Positions 1-8,708 of a stretch of DNA of 56,602 bases are shown one piece after another (positions within the stretch are counted from its first letter, which is position 1; the number at the start of each line of letters is the position of its first letter). The stretch covers positions 1 through 56,602 of the forward strand of contig JAFVMW010000075.1 in NCBI GenBank assembly GCA_017506735.1. Reading direction: 5' to 3'. The stretch comes from Oscillospiraceae bacterium (GTDB taxonomy: Bacteria > Bacillota > Clostridia > Oscillospirales > Oscillospiraceae). Made by a program: the position numbers and the translations under genes. Below the pieces are notes generated by a model that did not search any database, was not told the DNA's origin, and saw nothing but the letters and a program-made list of their open reading frames with translations.

Positions 1-137
1 AAGACCTTTCAACTTCCAAAATCCGGCTTTCTTCAGATTCCGCCTCACGACGGACACCCTTGCCTTTGGCTAACCCTTCCCGCTACCGGGCGGATTCGGG
101 ACTTTCACCCTATAGAACGTGCGCTCACCGGGCGCAC
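1..137 (-). mobile_element. Group IIC intron, 5' part (runs off the window)
   Basis: On the minus strand the sequence begins GTGCGCCCGG at 137 and continues with typical domain I blocks: GGGTGAAAGTCCCGAA, then GTTAGCC..GGCAAGGGTGTCCG and GGCGGAATCTGAAG. The order and wording of these blocks match what I recall of the Oceanobacillus iheyensis IIC ribozyme. Only domain I is inside the window, so the reverse transcriptase and domains V/VI would lie to the left. The 5' end is 10 nt past the stem of an intrinsic terminator, the usual target of class C introns. A plus-strand reading frame over this region is a shadow. Confidence 0.85.
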
Positions 138-146
138 ATAATAAAT

Positions 147-181
147 CCCGAAAAGTTGTTGCGCCGCAACGACCTTTCGGG
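147..181 (-). terminator. Terminator hairpin of the SDR/OYE operon; intron target
   Basis: Arms 147-163 and 165-181 form a 17-bp stem with one mismatch and one G-U pair. On the minus strand it follows the SDR gene and is followed by ATTTATTAT and then the intron 5' end. On the plus strand it is followed by TTTCGTTTTT, so it could work in both directions. Confidence 0.75.
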
Positions 182-202
182 TTTCGTTTTTAATATGACA
201 TC

Positions 203-213
203 ATTCCCACTCG
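203..213. repeat. 11-bp match to the guaA 3'-end core
   Basis: ATTCCCACTCG here is identical to 10269-10279 and 37394-37404; the last copy is the 3' end of guaA. It could be the outer attachment core of a second, tandem element, or a chance match. No flanking similarity beyond the 11 bases was seen. Confidence 0.3.
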
Positions 214-270
214 CCGGACGGCAACGCATTCCAAGCAATCAGAAAAACCGGCCAGCATGATCAGCAGATA

Positions 271-1098
271 TTATACGTCCTTTTTGGTCTGCTTTGCCTT
301 TGCTGCTGCCAGCACTTCAAAATTGTAGCGCATCTTTTTCTGCTCCATAGACCAGAATATCTTGCGGGCAAAGCCACAGTTATTCATAATGGGCCACAGC
401 ATTCTCCATGCATGGGGATAGATTTCCTTCTTGTTTTCAGCCATGCCTTTGACCATCAGCTTTGCGATGTATTCAGGCTTTTGGATGGGCCAGGGCTTCT
501 TGATCTCTACATTGTCAGAACCTGCCGCGAAGAAGTTCGTGTCAGTACCCACAGGGTACAGGCAGGTCAGCTTCAGGTTATCAGGCAGTTCCAGGCGGAT
601 TGCCTGCTGGAAACCGTGGAGGCCGAATTTTGCGCCGGTATACAGTGCATAGCCGGGCAGCGCCATCTTGCCGATGCAGCTGATGGTGTAGCACAGATGA
701 CCGGGGCGGCCATTCAGATGCTTCAGATACTTGGGGTACATATAGATGGGGCCCAGGGTATTGCCCTTGAAGATATACTCCACACGGTCCCAATTCAGAT
801 AGTTGTAGTTTTCCACATAGGGGAAACCGGCGTTGTTATAGAAAATATCGATCTTGTCGAAGATGGATTCTGCCTTTGCGAAAATGCCGTCGATGGAGTC
901 CTTGCTGGAAATATCGGCATTGAAGGGGATCACATTGGGGGCGAAGCCGGCCAGCTTCTGCTCGGATGTACGGGAAACGGCCAAAATGGTGTTGTGCAGC
1001 GCAGGATCTGCAAGCAGCTTCAGCAGTTCATAGCCAATACCGCTGGATGCGCCGGTCAGAACGATTTTCTTGTTGGAAATGTTTTCGATACCTTTCAT
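271..1098 (-). CDS. Short-chain dehydrogenase/reductase (SDR)
   Basis: A 275-residue NAD(P)-dependent oxidoreductase of the classical SDR fold, presumably cytosolic. Visible motifs are the nucleotide-binding TGASSGIG (residues 15-22), NNAG (about 87-90), a catalytic Ser in LCYTISCIG, and YTGAK as the YxxxK pair. The C-terminus is longer than in a minimal 250-residue SDR and ends in a basic tail. It starts 14 bp after the stop of the OYE-type reductase, so the two are co-transcribed. The pairing suggests successive reduction of an unsaturated ketone, but the substrate cannot be read from sequence. A terminator follows at 147-181. Confidence 0.85.
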   Translation of the reverse strand: MKGIENISNKKIVLTGASSGIGYELLKLLADPALHNTILAVSRTSEQKLAGFAPNVIPFNADISSKDSIDGIFAKAESIFDKIDIFYNNAGFPYVENYNYLNWDRVEYIFKGNTLGPIYMYPKYLKHLNGRPGHLCYTISCIGKMALPGYALYTGAKFGLHGFQQAIRLELPDNLKLTCLYPVGTDTNFFAAGSDNVEIKKPWPIQKPEYIAKLMVKGMAENKKEIYPHAWRMLWPIMNNCGFARKIFWSMEQKKMRYNFEVLAAAKAKQTKKDV

Positions 1099-1112
1099 AG
1101 TGATTCTCCTTC

Positions 1113-3188
1113 TTATTTGATCGTCATGGCGGCTTCGTGGGCGCTGTGGCAGGCACTTGCGATGGTGCCGCTCTTCACAGCATCGCCCACGGTGATCACT
1201 TTGGTTTTGCCGTTTAATTCTGCGGCAAGATGGTTGATGGGCCGCACGCCCATCGACAGTACCACATAATCAGCAGGAATGGTTTCGGTGGCCCTGGATG
1301 CCAGGTTTTCCACTTCCACAGTGGTTTCGTGAATGTGCAGCAGCTTTGCGGAGCATTTGAAGGTGGTTGCCTCATGGTTAATCCGTGTGAGCTCGTCATC
1401 GACGATCTGATGCCAGCCTCCGGGGGCGATTTCTTTGCCCATCTCCAAAACGGTGATCCTGTTACCCCTTTCACCCAGGATTTCCGCAGTCTCCAGACCG
1501 GTGATGCCGGAGCCCACGACCACCACATTGGCATTGGCGATGGTTTTTTCACCCATGATGATCTGCGGTGCCGTAAACACATGGCTTTGGTCGATACCGG
1601 GGATACTCCTGGGGCGCAGGGCCTCACCGCCGGTGGCAACCACGACCGCATAGGGCTTCATTGCCAGGACGCTGTCAGCGGTGGCCTCCGTGTTCAGCCG
1701 AACTTCCACACCAAGCTTTTGGATGCCCACCATCAAGTCTTCAATGGACCAGTAGAGCTTCTCCTTTGTGGGGCAGGCGGCTGCGGTGATCACCTGTCCG
1801 CCGGCCTTCTCACCCTTTTCCAGAACGACTACCCTGAAACCACGCATCGCCAGGGTATTTGCGGCAGTCAGACCTGCAGGACCTGCACCCACAACCACAA
1901 CCAGCCGGTCCCTGCCTTCTTTGGGCATATTGAAGTATTCTTCTTCGTGGGCAACCCCCACGTTCAGGGCGCATTTTGCGTGGTCACCGTACAGTGCGGC
2001 TTCGGTTACCATGGAGCGCATGCAGTTGACGCAGCCAATGCAGCGGCGAATCTCTTCAGGACACCCATTTTCAACCTTTGCCATCCAATGGGGATCACAG
2101 ATCCAGTTACGGGAGGAGCCGATAAAGTCCTGACAGCCCTCCCGGAGCTGTGCTTCAGCCTGTTCGGGGGAACGCACATAGTTTACAGCGATGACGGGAA
2201 TGGATACCCGGGCTTTGATGGCCTTGGCCAGATGCTTTCGCCAGCCGGGCTCAAAAGAGGCGGTTTCCAGCCAATAGTTATAGGCATCGTAACTGCCGCT
2301 GGAAACATTCAGGGCATCCACACCCTGCTTCTCCAGGTGCCTAGCGATTTCAATGCCGGTATCCAGGCCAAAGCCCACGCCGGGACGGCCGATACGATCA
2401 TACATCTCATCACCGCTGATGCGCACGATGATGGGGAAATCCTTACCGCAGCGCTGGCGGATTCCCTGAATGATCTCATCAATGAAGCGCATACGGTTTT
2501 CAAAGCTGCCGCCGTATTCGTCCGTACGCTTATTGGTATGAGGAGACATAAACTGCTGCAGCAGATATCCGTGGGTGCCATGGAGTTCAACGGCATCCAC
2601 TCCTGCTTTTTGGCAGCGAACAGCAGCTTCAATAAAGTTTTGGATCTGCTTTTTGATCTCTCGTTTTGTCATGGCACGGATCCGGGTTCCGGCATGCTTG
2701 GAGATCTCGCCCTTCGAGGGTGCCTGGAGCGCAAAACCGATCCCTTTTTGCTCCAGTCCCATCAATGCCGGGGCGCATTTGAACAGCAGCTTTGCAGAGG
2801 AGGGGATGGCCTTTACCAGCGGAATCACCAGAGGAATGGAGTTGTTACAGCAGCCGTAGCCCTGACGGCCTGCATGGTGCAGCTGCACGCACAGCTTGGC
2901 ACCGTGCCTGTGGACGCGGTTTACCAGCTCCCGCACAGAGGGAATCTGGTAATCGTGGGTCATAGCCAGCTGCGTAAAGGAGGCCGGGTTCATGTCATCC
3001 ACACGGCAGCAGCCGGTGATGATCATACCAACACCGCCTTTGGCCCTTTCCTCGTAATAATCCATCATCATTTCGGTGGCTTCGCCGTTGATCTGGCCCA
3101 AGCTGAGTTCGGCAGCGGTCATGACTGTGCGATTTTTGATGGTGAGATTACCGATGTTCATGGGAGAACGCAACAGTTCGTATAACAT
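1113..3188 (-). CDS. Old-Yellow-Enzyme/FAD reductase (2,4-dienoyl-CoA reductase / BaiCD-BaiH type)
   Basis: A 691-residue flavin/iron-sulfur reductase. The N-terminal TIM barrel (about 1-340) has OYE motifs such as VQLHHAGRQG and ELHGTHGYLLQQFMSP. A cysteine cluster CIGCVNC...C follows for a 4Fe-4S centre. The C-terminal half has an FAD Rossmann motif (VVVGAGPAGLTAAN) and an NAD motif (VVVGSGITGLETAE). Known members reduce C=C bonds in enoyl-CoAs, bile acids, steroids or aromatic enoates. I chose the ATG at 3188 because AAAGGG lies 11 bases upstream and homologues start MxYxxLxxPxxIGNLxIKNR; a longer in-frame start at 3293 would run through the promoter region. It is the first gene of an operon with the SDR and is divergent from a TetR gene. 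Confidence 0.88.
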   Translation of the reverse strand: MLYELLRSPMNIGNLTIKNRTVMTAAELSLGQINGEATEMMMDYYEERAKGGVGMIITGCCRVDDMNPASFTQLAMTHDYQIPSVRELVNRVHRHGAKLCVQLHHAGRQGYGCCNNSIPLVIPLVKAIPSSAKLLFKCAPALMGLEQKGIGFALQAPSKGEISKHAGTRIRAMTKREIKKQIQNFIEAAVRCQKAGVDAVELHGTHGYLLQQFMSPHTNKRTDEYGGSFENRMRFIDEIIQGIRQRCGKDFPIIVRISGDEMYDRIGRPGVGFGLDTGIEIARHLEKQGVDALNVSSGSYDAYNYWLETASFEPGWRKHLAKAIKARVSIPVIAVNYVRSPEQAEAQLREGCQDFIGSSRNWICDPHWMAKVENGCPEEIRRCIGCVNCMRSMVTEAALYGDHAKCALNVGVAHEEEYFNMPKEGRDRLVVVVGAGPAGLTAANTLAMRGFRVVVLEKGEKAGGQVITAAACPTKEKLYWSIEDLMVGIQKLGVEVRLNTEATADSVLAMKPYAVVVATGGEALRPRSIPGIDQSHVFTAPQIIMGEKTIANANVVVVGSGITGLETAEILGERGNRITVLEMGKEIAPGGWHQIVDDELTRINHEATTFKCSAKLLHIHETTVEVENLASRATETIPADYVVLSMGVRPINHLAAELNGKTKVITVGDAVKSGTIASACHSAHEAAMTIK

Positions 3189-3219
3189 AAAGAACAGCCC
3201 TTTCCGTATGGTTTTATCT

Positions 3220-3266
3220 ATATAAAAATAGTTTATATCAAAGGCAGGACAGTTGCAATAAGCAAC
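3220..3266. promoter_or_regulatory. Two small inverted repeats, candidate TetR operators
   Basis: ATATAAA-N5-TTTATAT (3220-3238) and GTTGC-N5-GCAAC (3252-3266) lie between the divergent reductase operon and the TetR gene. The first overlaps a plausible leftward -10/-35 region. Their use as operators is inference from position and symmetry. Confidence 0.4.
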
Positions 3267-3329
3267 ATAACAATCTACTTTTTGCATATTCAAACGGGTA
3301 ATTTATCGGCAACAATTATCGACAAGTGT

Positions 3330-3358
3330 TTGACTCTTTTGCAGCATGATGATATACT
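3330..3358 (+). promoter_or_regulatory. Sigma-A type promoter of the TetR gene
   Basis: TTGACT (3330-3335), a 17-bp spacer, and TATACT (3353-3358), 42 bp before the TetR start. Confidence 0.65.
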
Positions 3359-3400
3359 GTCTATTAGAATTGGACACATGTACGAAAGCGAGTGACGGCT

Positions 3401-4018
3401 ATGGCAAAAGAAAAAACAGCAGTGGCAAACTCCAGGAACAGCGGGAAAATTGTGGCGGCGGCACGGGAATTGATCAAGGAGAAAGGATACCTGGAAGTCA
3501 GTGTCCGGGATATTTGCCAGCGTGCCGATGTATCCCGTTCCTCGTTTTACAGTGTTTTTTCCGGAAAGGATGCTGTGGTTGTGCAGATGATTCGCTCGCT
3601 GAAAGATGATGTGGGCGACGTGCTGAACCATATCATTGCGGCGGAAAATGATTTGGAACGGATATGGTGCCTATATGATAACTACATAACTGTGGCACTG
3701 GAATTCGGACCCGATGTGATGGGTTCGCTGCTTTTTGTGGATATGCAAAGCGGAATCGGTTTCATGGAACAGTTTTATTTGTACAATGATTGGTTCTGTC
3801 CCCTTGTGAAAAACTGTCAGCAAAAGGGAATCATTCAAAACCAAAATGGACATAAGGAACTGGTGGATGCGGCAGTCAATTCGGCCTTTGGAATCATGCT
3901 TGAATGGTGCCGCAAGCATGGCTCCTTTGACTTGCGGAAACACGCTTTTACTGCACATGAAGCAATCTACAATGTCCATCCCGACTACCGGGGTTTGTGG
4001 AAAAAGCAGAAAACATAA
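3401..4018 (+). CDS. TetR/AcrR family transcriptional regulator
   Basis: A 205-residue one-component regulator. Residues about 12-60 form the TetR helix-turn-helix (KIVAAARELIKEKGYLEVSV...CQRADVSRSSFYSVF), and the rest is an all-helical ligand domain. The ATG at 3401 is preferred over a GTG at 3392 because a weak AAGCGAG site is spaced for it. The gene is divergent from the OYE/SDR operon, so by the usual logic it represses that operon and is released by a substrate-like ligand. Ligand and operator are not known. A strong terminator follows at 4143-4169. Confidence 0.85.
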   Translation: MAKEKTAVANSRNSGKIVAAARELIKEKGYLEVSVRDICQRADVSRSSFYSVFSGKDAVVVQMIRSLKDDVGDVLNHIIAAENDLERIWCLYDNYITVALEFGPDVMGSLLFVDMQSGIGFMEQFYLYNDWFCPLVKNCQQKGIIQNQNGHKELVDAAVNSAFGIMLEWCRKHGSFDLRKHAFTAHEAIYNVHPDYRGLWKKQKT

Positions 4019-4142
4019 CAGGCTATGCTTTTCTTTATTGTGCCAGCGCAATTGTCACTGTACAAGCATCACTTACTCCACTTCTGTCGGCTTTTGGATA
4101 AAAAGGCCGCAAAGCACCCAATTCTTCTTACTTACGAACGAA

Positions 4143-4169
4143 GCCCGATACCGTCAAGCGGTATCGGGC
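4143..4169. terminator. Bidirectional terminator between convergent genes
   Basis: A perfect 11-bp stem (4143-4153 with 4159-4169) and a 5-nt loop. It is followed on the plus strand by a T5 run at 4176-4180. It separates the TetR gene from the LRR/SLH gene that converges on it. Confidence 0.75.
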
Positions 4170-4199
4170 CGTCAGTTTTTCAAAAACGATATCGGTGGC

Positions 4200-7100
4200 T
4201 TATTTCGCCATGGCCCGGTACAGGAAGGTCACCACCTGGCCTCTGGTGCAGAAATTGCCGGGCGAGAACCGGCCTGCGCCGGTGCCGGCAGTGATTCCGT
4301 TTTCCACAGCCCACAGGACGGAGGTGTAAAAATAGTCGGAAGCCGCCACATCGTCAAAGGGATTTTCACCGTTGGCAGGCTCCGCCTTGCCCATGGCACG
4401 CCACAGGAAGGTGACCACCTGACCCCGGGTGCAGGCATCATCGGGGCTGAATCTGCCGTTGCCGGTGCCGGAGGTGATGCCGTTCTCCACGGCCCACAGC
4501 ACTGCGTCGAAGAAGTAGTCGCCGGGCTTCACATCGGAGAAGGGATTTTCGTCAGACTCCGGTGCCGGTTTGCCCATGGCGCGCCACAGGAAGGTGACTA
4601 CCTGGGCACGGGTACAGGTCTGGTTGGGGGAGAATTTGCCTGCGCCGGTGCCGGAAGTGATGCCATACTCCACCGCCCACAGGACAGGCTCCAGGAAGTA
4701 ATCCCCTTCCTTCACATCCTCAAAGGGGTTTTCGGGCTTCTCGGGTTCCTGGGGAGGCTGGTAATCCGGATCTGCTTCGCCGCAGCGGATGCATTTGCCC
4801 TCCCGGAAATCATGGCCCAGGGGATCGGTGAAGGAATCGGTGTATTCCAGGTCGCACCGGGAGCAGCGGTGTCTGGTACTGCCGCCCTCGGTACAGGTGG
4901 GCTCGGTGACATGGCTGATGATGTTATGACCCAGTGCAGGCACCTCATCTGCCCGGTAGGTATCGCCGCAGATGCAGGTATAGACGGTATAGCCCTCGCA
5001 CTCGCAGGCAGGATGGAATACCTGCTTGCTGTATTCGTGGGTATGGGGTTCCGTTCTGGTCATGCCGCAGTCGGCGCAGGTGATGCAGATCACCCCGTCC
5101 ACCAGCTCGCCCTCGTTCCAGCTGTGCTCCTGCCGGGTCTCGCTGCACCAGCAGTGGAGGACCGCGTCGCACTCCTGCATCTGGAAGCCGAAGGTGCGGA
5201 AGATGGCCCAGGTGCCGTTGAAGTAGAGATTCTCAAGATTCGTGCAGCCGCGGAAGGCACCATCGTCCAGTCCGGTCAGCGTGCCGGGCAGTTCCAGGGA
5301 CGCAAGGCCGGTGCAGTTTCCGAATACGTCGCCGCCGATCCAGTTCAGTCCCTCCGGAAGGGTCACATCAGACAGGGCTGTACAGTCCCGGAACATCCCT
5401 CCGGGCAGTTCCGTCACGCTCTGGGGGATCACGATGGAAGTAAGACCCGTGCAGTCTGAGAAAACGGCACTTCCCAAGGTGATCAGACCTTCCGGCAGGA
5501 TGATCTCCGTCAGCGCAGAACAGCCGGAGAAGGCCTCCTGGTCGATCCGGTTCACGCCCTCCGGGATGGTGACGCTTTCCAGACTCCGGCAGTTGTGGAA
5601 GAAATAGCCTCCGATCCGGGTCATATCCGCCGGCAGCACCACCTGTTTCAGACTGGTACAGCCGGAGAACAAACCGGCACAGTCATCGGCAAGGCCGGAG
5701 GCCAGCACCATTTCTGTCAGACTGGCGCAGTCCTGGAAGGCAAACTCGCCGATCCGGGTCACTGCCTCGGGGATGGCGCATTCCGTCAGCGAGCAGCAGC
5801 CGGAGAAGGCACTGTCCCCGATTCGGGTGACGGACTGGGGCAGCTGGATCTGCTTCAGACTGGTGCAGCCAAAGAAGGTATTGTCCTCAATGGAGCTGAT
5901 GCCCTCGGGAAGGTTGATCCGTTCCAGGGCCAAGCAGCCGGAGAACACGCCGCCTACCATATGGGCATCCATGATGGAATTGCTGGGCTTCACACCCAGG
6001 CTGGTCACACCGGCAGGGAGAAGGATCTGCTTCAGGCTGGAGCAGTCCCGAAAGGCCTGGTAATCGATGCGCTTCAGAGATTCGGGCAGCTGAATCTCCT
6101 CCAGGCCGGTGCAGCCGGAGAAGACGTTGCCCTTCAGCCGGATCGTTCCTTCCCCGATGGCGACGCTGCTCAGAGCGGCGCAGTTCTGGAAAACCGATTC
6201 CTCCAGAATGCTGATGGTTCCGGGGATCCAGATTTCGGTCAATCCGGTATTGTAGAAGGCATACTGCCCCAGATGATTCAGACCTTCGGAAAGGTTGATG
6301 CCGGTCAGCTCGGTGCAGCCCCGGAAGGCGTATTCTCCGATCCGGGTGACGCTTTCGGGCAGGGTCAGCGCAGGCAGATTTTCACAATGGGAGAAGGCAT
6401 GGTCGCCAATGGCGGTCAGGGCCGCAGGGATATTGATGTCGGACAGGTTTGTGCAGTCCTCAAAGGCCTGTCCGCCGATCTCCTGCAGGCCCTCGGGCAG
6501 TCGGATGCTGCGCAGGCTGACGCAGCTGTCGAAGGTGCCCCCAATCTTTGTCAGGGTTTCCGGCAGGGTCACATCGGTCAGATTGGGGCAGTTATAAAAT
6601 ACGCCGCTCAACTGGGTGATGCCCTCTTCCACCACAGCAGTGGTCAGATTCTCGCAGTTTCCGAAGGCATAGCTGCCGATGGAGGTCACCGTGCCGGGGA
6701 TCGTCACGGAGGTCAGACCGCTGCAGCCGGAGAAAGCGGCACTGCCGATGGTGCGGACAGATTCGGGGATGACAACTTCCGTAAAACCGGTACAGCCGGC
6801 GAAGGCGTCTTTTCCGATGGTGATGATGCCCTCGGAGATGGGCAGCTCCGTCAGACCGGTACAGTTTTCAAAAGCACCGTGATCCAGGTGCACCAGGGCT
6901 TCGGGCAGGGTGATGCTGCGCAGGGCAGTGCAGCCGTAGAAGGTGCCGTAGAGGGCGGTGAGGGTTTCCGGCAGCTTCACATCCGTCAGACTGGTACAGC
7001 CGGAAAACAGACCATAAAGTTCGCTTCTGCCCTCTTCCACCACCACGCTGGTCAGACCGGTACATCCAGCGAAGGCGCTGTCGCCAATGGTTTCCGCGGT

Positions 7101-7730
7101 GGAGGGAATGACCAGGGTGGTCAGTCCGGTACAGACGGAGAAGGCGTGCTCTTCAATGGTGTCGATGGTGTGGGGAATGGTCAGACTGGTCAGGCCGGTA
7201 CAGCCGGTAAAGGCGCTGTCGCTGATGGTCTGCAGGCTTTCCGGAAAGGAAATTTCCTTCAGACCCGAGCAGTCGCTGAATGCGGCGGTTCCCAGCTTCG
7301 ACAGTTGGCTGGGCAGCCGGATCTCAGCCAGGCTGCTGCAGCCCATGAAGGCTCTTTGCCCGATCTCCGTCAGACTTTCCGGCAGGTTGATGCTGACCAG
7401 ATCGGTGCAGTCGGAGAATGCCTCATAGGAGATGGTGACGATGGTTTCCGGCAGGGTCACATGGGTCACGTCCTCGTTGTCCTCAAAGGCACGCAGGCCG
7501 ATCTCCATGACCCGCAGGTCGTCCAGCTGTGCCGGGATCACAACCTCCGGGGAATCGCCCTGGTAGCCGCAGATCCGGATGTAGGGGCCGGTGCTACCTG
7601 CGGTCACGACCTCGTACTCCAGGCCCTCCGGGGTGACGCGCACCTCCGCCGACGCGTTCAGCAGCGTCAGCGGCAGCACCAGAAGCAGTACCAGAAGCGC
7701 CGTCAGGATTCTTTGTTTCGTCAGTTTCAT
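4200..7730 (-). CDS. Secreted BspA-type leucine-rich-repeat protein with three SLH domains
   Basis: A 1176-residue surface protein. An N-terminal signal peptide (basic start, LLVLLLVLPLTLL, cleavage near ASA) is followed by roughly 30 LRR_5 repeats of about 23 residues (pattern AFxxCTxLxxIxLPExxxxIG), to about residue 830. A cysteine-rich stretch with EPTCTEGG and C-x2-C pairs comes next. Three S-layer homology domains at about 1008-1176 start NPFxDV and end FLWRAMGK or FLYRAMAK. SLH triplets bind pyruvylated wall polymers, so the LRR part should be displayed outside the cell, probably for adhesion. RBS AGGAGG precedes the ATG. The last SLH is complete, so the gene is intact. The Cys-rich module recurs in the surface protein at 53186. 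Confidence 0.9.
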   Translation of the reverse strand: MKLTKQRILTALLVLLLVLPLTLLNASAEVRVTPEGLEYEVVTAGSTGPYIRICGYQGDSPEVVIPAQLDDLRVMEIGLRAFEDNEDVTHVTLPETIVTISYEAFSDCTDLVSINLPESLTEIGQRAFMGCSSLAEIRLPSQLSKLGTAAFSDCSGLKEISFPESLQTISDSAFTGCTGLTSLTIPHTIDTIEEHAFSVCTGLTTLVIPSTAETIGDSAFAGCTGLTSVVVEEGRSELYGLFSGCTSLTDVKLPETLTALYGTFYGCTALRSITLPEALVHLDHGAFENCTGLTELPISEGIITIGKDAFAGCTGFTEVVIPESVRTIGSAAFSGCSGLTSVTIPGTVTSIGSYAFGNCENLTTAVVEEGITQLSGVFYNCPNLTDVTLPETLTKIGGTFDSCVSLRSIRLPEGLQEIGGQAFEDCTNLSDINIPAALTAIGDHAFSHCENLPALTLPESVTRIGEYAFRGCTELTGINLSEGLNHLGQYAFYNTGLTEIWIPGTISILEESVFQNCAALSSVAIGEGTIRLKGNVFSGCTGLEEIQLPESLKRIDYQAFRDCSSLKQILLPAGVTSLGVKPSNSIMDAHMVGGVFSGCLALERINLPEGISSIEDNTFFGCTSLKQIQLPQSVTRIGDSAFSGCCSLTECAIPEAVTRIGEFAFQDCASLTEMVLASGLADDCAGLFSGCTSLKQVVLPADMTRIGGYFFHNCRSLESVTIPEGVNRIDQEAFSGCSALTEIILPEGLITLGSAVFSDCTGLTSIVIPQSVTELPGGMFRDCTALSDVTLPEGLNWIGGDVFGNCTGLASLELPGTLTGLDDGAFRGCTNLENLYFNGTWAIFRTFGFQMQECDAVLHCWCSETRQEHSWNEGELVDGVICITCADCGMTRTEPHTHEYSKQVFHPACECEGYTVYTCICGDTYRADEVPALGHNIISHVTEPTCTEGGSTRHRCSRCDLEYTDSFTDPLGHDFREGKCIRCGEADPDYQPPQEPEKPENPFEDVKEGDYFLEPVLWAVEYGITSGTGAGKFSPNQTCTRAQVVTFLWRAMGKPAPESDENPFSDVKPGDYFFDAVLWAVENGITSGTGNGRFSPDDACTRGQVVTFLWRAMGKAEPANGENPFDDVAASDYFYTSVLWAVENGITAGTGAGRFSPGNFCTRGQVVTFLYRAMAK

Positions 7731-7818
7731 GTAGAAAACCTCCTTGTATCTTCAGAGAAAGCATCTGCAGCACCGGCTCCGGGAACAGGACAATGCCATC
7801 ATGCCGCGGTGGCTTTTG

Positions 7819-8126
7819 TCACAGGGATTCCGGTTTCTTTACATAGATTACACCCTGATCTTCCCGGGTGCAGCTGTTTCGGTTCCAGTCCTCCGCAAAG
7901 GGATACCGGTAGAAAACATGCTGAATACCCCCGGTCCGGATCCATTCAAAGTTCACATGAAAAGATTCCATCATATCGTATTCCCATTCCCAGCGGCCGT
8001 CGCCCCATCCTGGCGACGGTCAAACAGGCCCACGAGCTTCATCTGGGTGATTTCACCGAAGCCGCTTTCGGAATACATGGCGTATACTTCCTGCCGGGAA
8101 TAGGTAATACCTTCATAGACAGCCAT
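7819..8126 (-). pseudogene. Small frameshifted gene of unknown function
   Basis: The minus strand encodes MAVYEGITYSRQEVYAMYSE..., which reads naturally to ...FDRRQDG and would then stop early. Moving to another frame at the GGGG run near 8005-8010 restores a sensible continuation (DGRWEWEYDMMESFHVNFEW...VKKPESL) ending at TGA 7819-7821. The 308-bp length fits a single lost base in a G5 run, giving an ancestral protein of about 102 residues. I do not recognise the family. It lies 88 bp upstream of the LRR/SLH gene on the same strand. The start is uncertain because no good RBS precedes it. A sequencing error at the G run is possible. Confidence 0.45.
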
Positions 8127-8647
8127 ATCGGGCCCTGCTTCTGCTTGTATGTCATATATGGTATATATTACCACAATATGTACCAAAATGCAACATAAGG
8201 ACTGCCCCCCCTGATCTTTCCATTCCGGACTTTGCCACTTACTAAAAAATAGGAGGGGTATATCACACTTGAAACTGAAATTCAACGTAAAATACGTCGG
8301 ATTATAGAGTATAACTGATAAAAATATGATTAACGCAAAATTATCAAACATATCCAAAATAAGAAAGGGAGACCGCAACACCGCAGTGCCGCTTGTCTCC
8401 CTTTTTGAGTGACTGGTTTTTCTGTTGTCCGCCAACGCTCAGGTCTTTACCCCCTGCATCACATCGGATTTTAGGTGCCAGCCACACCGACAGGATAGTA
8501 GAATTATCCGAAGCTCGTGAATGATGGTGCTGAAACATCATCCAATTCCAGGTGATAGTATTGTGAATTACACATTTCCTCTGCCTCCAGTAAATTGCTC
8601 AATGGATTCAAAGTCATGGAACAGGAAGTGCATTTTTGCACAAGATA
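8127..8647. other. AT-rich intergenic stretch with no convincing gene
   Basis: It holds only short overlapping reading frames, and none has both an RBS and protein-like composition. The one clear structure is the hairpin at 8364-8404. The drop in GC suggests foreign or decayed DNA. Confidence 0.5.
8364..8404. terminator. Hairpin with T/A flanks
   Basis: AAAGGGAGAC (8364-8373) pairs with GTCTCCCTTT (8395-8404) and is followed by a T run. No obvious gene is served, so it may be a leftover of deleted DNA. Confidence 0.4.
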
Positions 8648-8676
8648 TTGACTTTTTACCCATCATAATATAAAAT
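8648..8676 (+). promoter_or_regulatory. Promoter of the HTH-DUF3990 pair
   Basis: TTGACT (8648-8653), a 17-bp spacer, and TAAAAT (8671-8676), 32 bp before the start codon. Confidence 0.6.
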
Positions 8677-8708
8677 AAAATCACCAACAGATGATAGGTG
8701 GTGCAACG

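Noticed and set aside
60..260. A 66-codon plus-strand frame over the intron end
   Set aside because: Antisense of intron domain I; such frames are often mis-annotated as proteins.
5595..8198. An 867-codon open frame on the plus strand across the LRR/SLH gene
   Set aside because: It mirrors the LRR repeats of the real minus-strand gene, has no RBS and has low-complexity Gly/Gln-rich content. It is a shadow of biased codons.
8344..8541. A 65-codon minus-strand frame
   Set aside because: No RBS, runs through a terminator-like hairpin, and shows no recognisable domain.
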